NCBI RefSeq assembly: GCF_964019385.1
Contig: NC_088644.1
Span: 19,901,542 to 19,965,541, forward strand
Direction: 5' to 3'
From: Sycon ciliatum
Taxonomy: Eukaryota > Porifera > Calcarea > Leucosolenida > Sycettidae
DNA length: 64,000 bases
This document shows positions 34,831 through 46,788 of the stretch, in pieces. How positions within the stretch are numbered: position 1 is the first letter of the stretch; each line of letters opens with the position of its first letter. The position numbers and the translations under genes are program-made. Under the pieces are notes generated by a model. The model was not told the DNA's origin, searched no databases, and saw only the letters and a program-made list of their open reading frames with translations.

Positions 34831-36996
34831 TTTTCCTGGGTTCCACTGCGTCATTCTACAGCAGTTTATAGCTGCTCAAACATGGTGCTGGGTACTAATG
34901 AGTGATGCAGATGAAAGGTGAACACCCTAGTAGGAGTGTTGCCGTGGCGACATTTGGTTGATATCGGTCCAAAACAGTAAGCGAGACATATCCTGCTATT
35001 CATGTGTTTGCACACTGGAAAATGCTCTTGATCAGTCGGATTGAATGGAAACTTTGTTTCTGTACAGTAATAGGTAAAGTACATGACACTTGGTGAAAGG
35101 AACAAACTGTGCCAGAGCATTTGCCTGACATCTTTTTTTGCCATCTGTCTTTGTCCTGTGTTCTTGTGGTCTCTTCTCACTGCTCCAGGAATATTCCATC
35201 ATGAGCCAGCTTGGCCTGCTGCTTTCCGGTGCCTAAAATAGGTTGGGGGAAATGTGACAGGTGTTCCGTTCAAGTCCCTCGGGGGGGGGGGGGGGAGCTG
35301 CCGGTGACATCTCCTTGGGTGTGATCTGTTTTTCAGATTATATCCAGGGATAAAGAGAACAATTCGACTCGGCTTCCGCTTCAGCATTAAAAAAAGAAAG
35401 AAACATTTCCAGCTCGGAGGAATGGAAACTGGACTTCGCACTACATTGAACGAAATTACTATGATGGTCATTTCAAACATATCCAACCTCGAGTCTAGAT
35501 GAATTGTTCATCAGTTCAACAACTAAACCAATGCTACATCTCTGCTCTTCCTCTTGCAGACCACACACTACACGAACAATGGGATCGTCATCAGACATCA
35601 CATCAACGCCGCACCACATAGGTCTAGGTTTGGGCTGGGTCTTTCAATGGTTAAGTGGGAATGGGGATGGGAGTATAGATTAGGAACACACACATCTTTA
35701 CCACAACACATCACACCAACACAAACAACTCATCCGTCGTTCATCGCCGGTAAGGTATGCCTAGCTAAGTAAGTGAAATAGCATCGTTTTCATGCATTCT
35801 TTGCTTGCATTTAGCTTTACCCCCGGCTTCTCTGGGGGCTTTATATCTAACCACATGCTGTTAACGCTTCCTGTTGATTTCTAGGATACGTGTCAAGCGG
35901 CCTGGACAAGGTGCTTCGCTCTGCAAGGACTACTGAGAGGTAAACTTGCATGATATGCATGACTGGCTGCATGTATGGTGCATTTCAGATGTATGCTTGT
36001 CATAGATAGGTTTCATGTGATAATCCATTGCTTTTCAGGTGGTTCTCTTCCTGTTCTCTAGCCAGGTATTGGCCGATACAACCACTGCAGTCAACTCGGC
36101 TGGCCTTGCTGACGGCTGTGCGAAGGAGATAAGTATCCTGGGTAACTATTTCGTGCATGTGGTTATCATGTACCGTGGGGGTGGTGTGTGTGGTGTATGT
36201 GTGTGGTGCATGTGTGTGGTGTATGTTTTACTAGATAGTATGCATGCTGATGGTGTATGCATGGTAGGATGTATAGGTGTTTGTGTTGTGACCCATTGCT
36301 GTTCAGATGATTCCTGTATCTTGCCATCACAGGCAGGCTCATCACGTCGGTGCAGGAGCTGGCGACTCGGCATGGCCTCGACGATTTCGGCACGCAGGGG
36401 TGGAGGTAGTCGCAAGCACCTCCACCCCAAAACACCACAAGGTAAATGATGCAATGGATTTGGTGTGTGATTGGTTTGTTTCTAGAGTTATGGTATGCAT
36501 GCATGGCTTCACTCTTTGAGCTATTTTGAATCACCTTCACGTTGCAGTGTATATAGCACATGTATTGAGTCAGTCCCACTTTCATTTGATGCTTGCCATG
36601 TATAGATCTCTGCGATAATCTTGAATTCCAGCTTTTTAACTTGTTTCCAGGCATGCTGACGAATGCGCAAACGGCAGCAGGATGTTGCATCGCCAACAGC
36701 TGAGCAAGAAGTCACCGGCAAAACTGGTCCCACCTTGTGTGGGCAGGGGACTTGAACGGAACACCTGTCACAAGGGGAAGGGAACCTTATGGTTTAGAAC
36801 CATCTTTGCTGTCTTAGAACGTTTGGATTAATTCCTGCAGATTTGAAATCACGTCCTATAACTTCGGTAACATTCTTTACTGGGCATGGGGGGGGGGGGG
36901 GGGGGGTAGGGTTGGGCTCAACTGTTATTTGCCGATATTATGTGCTGGTGAAGATCTTTGGCCACTGCCACTGTGGACATTGATGTAATAAAGTTT

Positions 36997-38035
36997 AGGG
37001 TTCACGGCTTGCCACTAAAAGCACCCGTCACGTGCGCCTCCATTTTGGATTATGGACGCGCACTACAGGCCGCAACAGCGCATATCGAAGTAAAAAAATA
37101 TCGACTCGAAGTCTAGCCGGAGAGCGTACTTTTTGAATTTTTCCTTGGCTTCAGTGGCTTCACTTCACTCGGGCTTTGCACTTTTCTGACTGACCTGGAC
37201 TTGATGATGGCGGCAGTGGCGGTCTTGGCGAAAGATCCAGTTCCATCTGAGACACTCTGTCGTCTTTTCTTATCTGCATGCTGAGGTTCTGGCAAAGCGC
37301 AGCTGCATCGAACCTGACTAGATGTAGCTGCACGCATCCTTTGTTTGCCCTGCAAATCTCGATCTGTTGCTCTTCTTGCTGTTTGGCCGCTGATGCCATG
37401 GAAGAAAATATTCTTCCTGTAAAGAGGCCGAAACTGAGCTAGGGCACGTCAAGATATGTAGGGTATACAAAGAAAAAGAAATGTCATGGTCGTTTCAGCA
37501 GCTCACGACAGCCAACACGCTCCATCGTCGGGATTGGAAGTATCCAGCACGGCTGTTCCGAGCGCTGCTGCTCTTGTTATTCTTCTTCTTCAGAAATTCT
37601 CCACACCTTGTCGGCCAAAGTACGCGCGCGCGTGCACGGAAAATAGATGCGCTGAGCCGTTTCTTGTTCGATTTTGACAAATAATGGCTTGTTGTTTTGC
37701 TCTCGACCTTGGCTATCTTTCTACCGTTCAGTATTTTACGGAAACGCAACGGCTCCCCCTGTTTTTTTAGCCGAACTTTGGCCAAAGTTACTGGAAAACG
37801 CGGAACTCGTTTGAAAAAATACGAACGGTGGAAGTCTTGGAACGTCTTTCGTGCGTGTGGATTCAAAAATTCAGGCAGTTTGAGCCAACCGTAATGAATC
37901 CCGTAGAGTTGAAAGTGAGTGATATTGATGGGAAAATGCGATTTGAGCACTGACCGATTGTGTGGGACAGTATATGCACGCGCCTGTCACGTGCATGATG
38001 TAGCTGGCGACGCTAGCATGCCAATCCGTGAACCC
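36997..38035. mobile_element. hAT-like insertion in unit A with empty site in B
   Basis: AGGGTTCACGG at the left, CCGTGAACCCT at the right; TAAAGTTT on both sides (36989-36996, 38036-38043). Unit B reads AATAAAGTTTCTACC without it near 48950. The target overlaps the AATAAA of the neighbouring gene. Contains a minus-strand Gln/Lys-rich reading (37399-37160) without known domain. Confidence 0.85.
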
Positions 38036-38043
38036 TAAAGTTT

Positions 38044-39371
38044 CTACCTGGTGGTCTAAAGGTCTCACCAACGCATGGCATGTGTGTGAAGGGGGGGGGG
38101 GCATCAGTATGCATGCACACATACACCCTCATGAATAAAATAAAGGATACTGGGAAACCTATCGCCAAATTTTCCACTGCACGTGCCTAGTTGCACACGC
38201 ACCATTTTCTCATGAATATTTGGGGTGGGGGGGGGGGGGGGGGGAGGAGGAGGAGGATATATGACTGTATCTAAATCTATAATGCGTAGGCAGCACAATC
38301 ATTCACGGTGATATGCTTGCACATACATTATAATAGTCAATATAGTCATGAATTTCATGGGAGACCGATTTGTTGGATCTTCACTGCACAAAGTCGAATG
38401 ATTGTCAGTGATTCTGTCAATAATAACAATCATTTGATTATGTCAGTTAGTTGGCTGGGGTGGGGAGGGTTAACGCCATGCATGGACTCCCAATACCAGT
38501 GACTCGTCTGATCAAGGCTTACTTCTTAGGACACTGTAAAATCAGTTGCCAAATTTGTACTCCACTGGCTAATTTCTCGTGCAGACAGATGGAAATAACC
38601 CAATACCAGGGAGTCGTAAAAAGTATTTTACGACTCCCTGCCCAATACTAGTGTACACATTTCCGCTTTTAATTTATGCATGCCAAACACACCTCGATGC
38701 TTTCTTTGCGTTGGGATAATCACTCTACATAACACCCTGCAGTGTCCACGTAGGTTCCACCCTGGCCTAGCCTAGGCCTTGGAAACACACACTGGTTGGA
38801 CTGATGAGACACACCGGCCGAGACAACGAAGACACGTCCTGTCATGACTGTGCTACCACCAAGAGTAAAATTAATAAGCTCCCGGATCCCTAGGCCCTAT
38901 TTTTGCTACTACATGTACTAATACTTACTAGAACGATACATAGCACTTAGCAGTACTTCATGCGTCTCTGCCCATACCATGGAGTCGATTTACACGTACA
39001 CAGTGTAGATCTACATGTCAGGTATGCTAGTTAGTATCAGTATGATGCCACTTGCACACAATAGCAGTGACACTACATGATTGCAATGGAAGGCGAAAGG
39101 CCACTCTATAAATCCATGTCACACGCTACATCTTCAGGAAGGGAGGCCATGGCCTTTAAAAAGCCGCACATCGTGGGTCAACAGCATGGTGCCATGGAGG
39201 TATTCAGGCAACATCCCGTAGAGTTCTTAGTGCATATAATTTAATTTGCATGTCAGTCATTTCGGATTGGACAGACATGTTGCTCACATCGCACATGTAG
39301 ATCTACACGCACTTGATAATGATTAGAATAATTCTGATCATGCAGACGATACTCGGATAGCGGGTTCAAAG
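38044..39371. other. End of unit A, no gene found
   Basis: Poly-G runs at about 38091 and 38225-38243; a short palindromic stretch GGGAGTCGTAAAA/TTTTACGACTCCC at 38609-38637, also present in unit B (49522-49552). Otherwise nothing recognised. Confidence 0.55.
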
Positions 39372-39561
39372 AAAATCGCCGCACTACTACTACTAGTTTT
39401 CAGCCAAGTACAAGTATCGACTGGTCGATATTTAGCCGAAAAGCCGGCCGATATTTAGTTCTTGCACGGGATGGAGCGGTCATCGGACCAATCACTGTAG
39501 CCTACAGTCATGGTGAAAATGGTGAAGTCATGGTGAAAAGCCTACAGTGTAGGCTTTTCAC
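39372..39561. other. Spacer between the tandem units
   Basis: 190 bases not shared by the units; ends in a 41-bp palindrome (39527-39567) with one central G, arms GTCATGGTGAAAAGCCTACA. Confidence 0.8.
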
Positions 39562-41273
39562 CATGACAGCAGACAGCATCGGTGCAGACCGTGAACTGGC
39601 TGCGCTGGATCTCTACTATATTATCTAAGTACCAGACGCATACAAGCCATTTCACGCCTTTGGCCCTGTTATGTGGCTCGTGTGAAAACTATCTCATTTC
39701 CGCTGTCTAGCATCTACTACGGTCGATCTAGCGCGGCTGTGTACCGCGTGTACGTGCGTAACAGACAGCTAGTACAGGCCTACAGTCGGTCGATTTCTTG
39801 TCGGATTCGGTGTGGGAGCGCCGGCCGGAAAACCGCCTAGTGTGAACCAGGCTTTAGTCCATCCAACCGATGCGTGCTGCCCTATCATCGTGCATCAGCA
39901 GTTGCTCCGTAAATAGAGTTCAGAGTTCAAACACGCAGCACTAACGCATCATCTACCGACCGTTGCTCGTCAAACAGGGTTCAAAGTTCAAACACGCAGC
40001 ACCGCTGCTGCTCGAAGCCTCGGGTACGCGAGTGCGCGCCAAAATGTAGCTGTTCAGTGTTGTCTTCGTCGAAGAAGAAGAGAGAAGGCCATTTTTCCTT
40101 GTCCTGAGGTTGTCCATTATAATATTCGCTCTCGTCTTTGATTGGATATTTCCCTGATATAAGTTTCAGGTAAGATGCCTAGAGATTTGAACGCCGTCTA
40201 GGCGAAGCTATCCGACCGTCGATTGCGCCAACCAACTGTTAGTGGGTAGCAAGGTTACCGAGCATTGTCAGAAGGTGTCGGAAAGGTAGTTGTGCGCTAA
40301 CCAAGTGCCAGGTAACGGTGATATTTTATCGCTTTCCGATTGTGGTAAGATCAACTCCCTAGTTTCAAAGGGGAGAGTGAGGCATGCATGTTTTATATCG
40401 ATATGACAGCATCCCGTTTGAATGTTCTGTTATTCAAAAAACAACTATGGAGGTGTTTTTCGCGTGGAGCTCTAGACTGGACGGAAGATTACAAACTAAG
40501 ATCTATCCGTGTTCCTTTTAGCTTTCGGCTTTATGTCTTGGCTTCCGCCGAACGCTACACCAAAACTGGTGACCATTCTTGGTGGATACTCCTTTGCATC
40601 CAAATGCCGCTTTCTCTTGGTCTCTTTTCCTCCAGACCGAAAACCAGCAGCGTCGCCTTCGTTTCAATCATCTAGACCCCCACTTCCATGGTTTGCAAAC
40701 TCTGGAACACTTACAGAATCTCGCGTGGATGGCTGTTGGGCGCTTTCGAAGGTGACACTAGGAAGAAGCCATCAAGCTTATCGGTTCCCTCTAAACCCAA
40801 GGTGAGTGGAATTCGATGCTCCTGTGCATGCCCGAATATGTACAATCATGTACTTTGCTTTGTAACTGTGGTTTGTGCCTAGTACAGTGTATAGGAACTT
40901 GTACCCGTGCTGTGTGGCGATAGACTGCTCTCCTCTCTCGTTGGCACAGCACTTGCGAATAGGTTGTTTCCTTTGGGGGGGGGGGGGGGGGTGTTGTGCG
41001 AGTGTTCCATACAGCTACCGTAGATCTACTACTGGCACTCGCAGCGTCGTGTCTGACACTCTGGGTCATCGCGTCGACTGGTGGTCTCTTGGCTCAAGAT
41101 GAATTTCGTTTGCATATTTGGACCTTCAGGTAAGAATTCTGTTCTTCGATTGTCACTCTGTTACTCACACACGATAGCAGGCTTAGCAACGCACAGATCC
41201 CGTGATTTCGCTGGACCAACCGTCCAACCTTCCCACTATCTCCATCTATAGTTTTCTCTCTCCCTCCCTCCCT

Positions 41274-41348
<75 letters not shown>

Positions 41349-44025
41349 CCTCCCTCCCTCCGGGGAGTTGCATGATTTCAATATCATTTTGTTTGTTGTT
41401 TTCTCTCTTTCTTGGTTGTGGATGTAGTTATTGGTCGCAGGTCTACATGTATCTGCTTCTGGCTTTTCCAGTGCATGGTTTGATGCACTCCGAGAGCAAG
41501 AACCGCTGATTGGTGTCACGACTAGAAGGCAAGTACTGGATGCTATAAGTTCTTTTGCATGATTACCGAATGTACTTTGTAACAGTTGTGTGAGCATGTG
41601 TGTACGTGTGTGTATGGATAGGGTAGGAGATTGTAACACTAGCAGCTATCGTGTTTGGGGGAACATTCGATGCTACTGTGGTGCAATTTGCGTGTTTGTC
41701 CTGTATTTCCTCTCATTTTTCTGGAGCTGCCAACAGCGCGACGTCCTCCGGGCATCCGAAGCGCTTTCAGTGGAGATCGATGAATAGCTGTGGTGCCCCA
41801 CCTTGCTCTTGGAAAAACCGGATCGTGAGTGCTGTGTCTACATAATATGGCCGCCCAGGTGAGCGACTTGACTGTAGACCGTGACACAGTGTACTGGATA
41901 CAGCGGGCAAATATTGTATTTTATCTGCTGTCATTGCTGACGTAACTGTTGGGTTAGCCAAGCCAAAATACACCACAGATGCGCCTCATCCTCCCACACT
42001 GAATCAGCCTGGAGCAGTCCAAGCTTTTTCAGGTTTTACAGTTCAGGCTGACCATTCCTGATTCACTTCCTCCTGGCACCTAGTGCATCTCAACTCTAGC
42101 TTATGTCTTTCCTTATTCTAGGGCTGCAACGGGTAGGGGTTTGGTTGGTAACGAGTTTGGCTATTTCTATCCGGGTAGCACGGGCACCCTGTCGGATACT
42201 GTTTGACATAGTTTGTACAGTGAGTGTGCACTTGCACTACATAGAAAGTGTACAGTAAGCACCTAGCCATGCTTTTTGCTTTTTACATGCACTGTTGTGA
42301 AAACACTGTACTCCAGCTGCCTGATCGGGTTCGCAGGAGCAAACTGCTACACGAATACCCGCTCCAATTACGGGTAGCACGGGTGCCCTGCTGCCCGATG
42401 ATACCCCAACTTATTACTATTGTTGAATTGATACATTGATGTGGATTGGAGTCTAAACAAAATGCAGGGAATCTTGTTATACTGTACTATGGGGAACGGT
42501 AGGTTGGAAATCACTAGCCCTTTCCCAAAGATGCCATAATTTTTCGCAACTTATGCTTTTCCCAACCGTGCCAAAACAAGTGCTAGTTGCTGAAATCGCA
42601 TCCATATTTTCAGAAAAAGCTCGAAAGTTGCTAACATCGCAACTCAAAATTGGAGAGTTCTTGTGCAAAACCTACAAAACAGGGAGCAGAAATAGCAGAA
42701 GCATAGCCAGCAATCGCATGTCATCACGTACATTGATAATCAACATAATTTTGCGAATCGACCTTTTTTCAGGATCACTTTTCAACGAGGACGAAGCCTA
42801 GAGGAAGAAAATCACCCTCTCCACTTCACCATCACGATACTGACATAGATACGTGATGAAACAACTAAAAAATCCACAAGAAAACTGTACGGCCATCTTC
42901 GCGCTGACTTTGGTCTGAGAATTTTCTATCATGATCAAAATTGTACGAGGAGCACTCAAAAATAAGCTACAGACGTACCTTTTGTCACTCTACACTCCTT
43001 TTTCAAGGCACAAAAGTCGACTCTCCACTTTCAAACCAGGAACCAGACATACCAGTGGTCCTTTTCAGCTACTCCACGAGCGCAGGAAATGTTCACCAAG
43101 GGTCGCAGAGCAGCATCCATTCCCGAAAAAGAGCTACAATACGAGTGAGACAGCATGCCTGAGTACATGCAGAAAATAGTCAATTTCAGCGTTTCTGCTC
43201 CAAACAGCAACTAGCTTCGGCTAGAAACAAAGATTACACCAAAGGATCAAACAACAACCATTTTCTTCATTTTTTCAGATGGCTTCCTTGTGCTTGGCCC
43301 AGCACGCCATAAATCACACCTCGGAGGAGTACAAAAATTACAACTCTCAGATGTCCTCGATTGCTGGCCATGCATGGCCAGCAATCGAGGACATCTGGGA
43401 GTTGTAATTTTTGTACTCCTCCGAGGTGTGACTTTTGACGTGCTGGGCCAAGCACAAGGAAGCGACCTGTCAAAAAAAATGAAGAAAACGGTTGTTGTTT
43501 GATCCTTTGGTGTAATCTTTATTGCTAGTCGAAGCAAGTTGCTGTTTGGAGCAGAAACGCTGAAATTGACTATTTTCTGCATGTACTCATGTACGAGTAC
43601 TCAGCGTCAGGCGAAATAGCACGTCATGGTACATTCGAGATCAGCGGGAAGAAGATGACGACGTCCACTAATTTAGTATCTGTGCACACGAATCTGCTGT
43701 GAGTGTTACTCTGTGTGTCAGCTATGGCATTATCGCCTGTGGTTCCATGCCTAGCATTTACGTCTGAACCATCCTGCAAAGTTTGAATGACGTAGGTTGA
43801 GCGATCGCTCCGCGAAACATACTTTTTGAAATTCTCTTCATAGTATATCTTCCACCATTGAAATTTCGAATTTCTTCAAAAAAAGTGCTGAGAGGGGTGG
43901 CTTGCAACCTCGATATGGCTTGTTCCAGGCATGCTTTGGAGCCATCGCCTGTTGAAGTAGTGGCGGGATCTGCCCTGCAACTGCTACAACAAAAAATGAT
44001 TCGATCTGAGAAAGGGTGAGACCGC

Positions 44026-45003
44026 CGTCAGGCGAAATAGCACGTCATCGTACATTTGAGATCAGCGGGAAGAAGATGACGACGTCCACTAATTTAGTAT
44101 CTGTGCACACGAATCTGCTGTGTGTGTGACTCTGTGTGTCAGCTATGATATCATCTTCTGTGGTTCCATGCCTAGCATGTTTGTCTGAATCATCCTGCAA
44201 AGTTTGAATGACGTAGGTTGAGCGATCGCTCCGCGAAATATACTTTTTGAAATTCTCTTCATAGTATATCTTCCACCATTGAAATTTCGAATTTCTTCAA
44301 AAAAAGTGCTGAGAGAGGTGGCTTGCAACCTCGATATGGCTTGTTCCAGGCATGCTTTGGAGCCATCTTCTGTTGAAGTAGTGGCGGGGATCTGCCCTGC
44401 AACTGCTACAACAAAAAATGATTCGATCTGAGAAAGGGTGAGACCGCGAATCTCGGTTGAATATTGAGTATTTCAAGCCTTTTCACGACGAAGATGGAGT
44501 TCTTTTTGGAGATGGACGTCGCGGCAAAGGACATGGTGTCCAACGTCTGGCGTCCGGTGAAGCCAGGGATCATTTGTCCAGTCCGGCAGCCAGACGGTCG
44601 GCAGCCTAACCGTCGGTAAGCTTGTGTTTGGATCCCGTTCTGCTCGATGTGGTAGATCACAAACAATTTGATATCGCACAAATTGATGTCAGCATCGTGC
44701 GTACGGTATTTTATATTCAGAAAATCCCAAAGTGTCTCTGTGTGGCCGTCCTATGCCACGAGAAACTCCAATCAGGCTCCTATGTCCTCTGCCTTCATGA
44801 TTGAATGTCCACTTCGTTTGAACAACGAACACAACAATCGAGGACGGCTTTGCAATGAAAAATACAGCTATACTGGAGCTGAAAAAAAGGAGAAAAAAAC
44901 GTGCTCAGGATGAGACTCGAGTACACGCATACTCTCCCAGCAGGTGAAACGCAAATTTTTGTGAAAATGCGTGACGCCGACTGACCAGTAATTTCGCCTG
45001 ACG
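44026..45003. mobile_element. CGTCAGGCGAAAT element, inner copy inserted in its own kind
   Basis: Same 13-bp ends. The inner copy itself carries the unbroken target GAGACCGCGAATCTCGG (44440-44456); in the outer copy this is split as GAGACCGC-element-GAATCTCGG with no duplication. 978 bp, no transposase-like ORF seen. Confidence 0.9.
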
Positions 45004-45397
45004 GAATCTCGGTTGAATATTGAGTATTTCAAGCCTTTTCACGACGAAGATGGACGTCGCGGCAAAGGACATGGTGTCCGACTTCTGGCGTCTGGTGAAG
45101 CCAGGGATCATTTGTCCAGTCAGGTCGGCAGCCTAACTGTCGGTAAGCTTATGTTTGGATCCCGTTCTGCTCGATGTGGTAGATCACAAACAATTTGATA
45201 TCGCACAAATTGATCTCAGCATCGTGCGTACGGTATTTTATATTCAGAAAATCCCAAAGTGTCTCTGTGTGGCCGTCCTATGCCACGAGAAACTCCAATC
45301 AGGCTCCTATGTCCTCTGCCTTCATTATTGAATGTCCACTTCGTTTGAACAACGAACACAACAATCGAGGACGGCTTTGCAATGAAAAATACAGCTA

Positions 45398-45710
45398 CCG
45401 TATTATCTCTAATATAAGCACGGTCCTTTATTTTTTCAATGTACCTCCGCCCCGTGCTATTAATGGAGACGTTCCTTTATTGGAGACTGTTCCATTATTA
45501 TTTCAACCTCATTTCATAGGCATGTTGCCATGGCCAAATTCATGTCAGACACACACATGTCAGGGTTTTTCGCCTGTACAGAATAATGAATTTACACAGT
45601 GTGCTTATAATGGAGACTGAGCACTTTATTTTTTGAATGCCGCCCCAAGGTGTTCTATTATTGGAGACGTGCTATTATTGGAGACTGTGCTTATATTAGA
45701 GATAATACGG
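45398..45710. mobile_element. MITE, CCGTATTATCTCTAATA type, TA duplication
   Basis: 24-bp perfect TIR starting CCGTATTATCTCTAATATAA; TA at 45396-45397 and 45711-45712. The inner copy at about 44870 (ACAGCTATACTGG) is the empty site. Confidence 0.93.
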
Positions 45711-46655
45711 TATACTGGAGCTGAAAAAAGAAGAAAAAAGCGTGCTCAGGATGAGACTCGAGTACACGCATACTCTCCCAGGAGGTGAAACGCAAATTTT
45801 TGTGAAAAATGTGTGTCGCCGACTGACCTGTAATTTCGCCTGACGGCATGCAGTCTCACTCGTATTTAAGCTCTTTTTCTGGAATGGATGCTGCTCTGCG
45901 ACCCTTGGTGAACATTTTCTGCGCTCGTGGAGCAGCTGAAAAGGACCACTGGTATGTCTGGTTCCTGGTTTGAAAGTGGAAAGTCGACTTTTGTGTCTCG
46001 AAAAAGGAGTAGAGAGTGATAAAGGTATGTCTGTAGCTCATTTTGAGTGCTCCTCGTACATTTTTGATCGTGATAGAAATTCTCAGACCAAAGTCAGCGC
46101 GATGATGGCCGATCAGTTTTCTTGTGGATTTTTTAGTTGTTTCGTCTCGTATCTATGTCAGTATCTTGATGGTGAAGTGGAGAGGGTGATTTTCTTCCTC
46201 TGGGCTTCGTTCGGCCGACTTTGCTTCGTCCTCGTTGAAAAGTGATGCTGAAAAAAAAGGTCGATTCGCAAAATTATGTTGATTTCGAATGTATGTGATG
46301 ACATGCGATTGCTGGCTATGACTTGTGCCTGTGGTTGTGAGACTTATCCCCTCGCCCCCACCTTTTGGCGGTGCATCTGTCGCTAGGGTTTGCCGGGTGT
46401 TGACGACCATCGTGAGTTCCCTTCGGGAACGGACGCCATAATTTACAAGCAAGTACTTACTTTTTACTTGTCACTTGCATTTCCAGCTACATCGGGCTGC
46501 ATACGTTGAGTGTGTGATGTGGTCCAGATATGAAATGTACTGTATCAAATATTGTAGTATGAAATCTTTCAAATTATACACTATGTGACGCTATATTACA
46601 CTCCGTCTTTCTTGGTAGTCTTACTTACCGTATGTCTCTGTGTGTGATTGTGGTG

Positions 46656-46724
<69 letters not shown>

Positions 46725-46732
46725 CTCTCTCG

Positions 46733-46788
<56 letters not shown>

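Larger units (their letters stand above)
43607..45845. mobile_element. CGTCAGGCGAAAT element, outer copy, no target duplication
   Basis: CGTCAGGCGAAAT at 43607-43619, complement at 45833-45845. The empty site in the solo copy at about 33801 (TACTCAGGCATGCAG) equals the filled flanks TACTCAG and GCATGCAG joined, so nothing was duplicated. Contains a full second copy (44026-45003) and a MITE (45398-45710). Confidence 0.88.
42702..46320. mobile_element. Inverted dimer of the CATRGCCAGC element, expanded by an insertion
   Basis: Left copy 42702-43372 (reverse orientation) and right copy 43373-46320 abut with no spacer: CTGGCCATG|CATGGCCAG. The right copy is split by 43607-45845. Outer ends CATAGCCAGCAATCGCATGT and its complement. 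Homologous to the solo copy 33567-34288. Confidence 0.85.
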
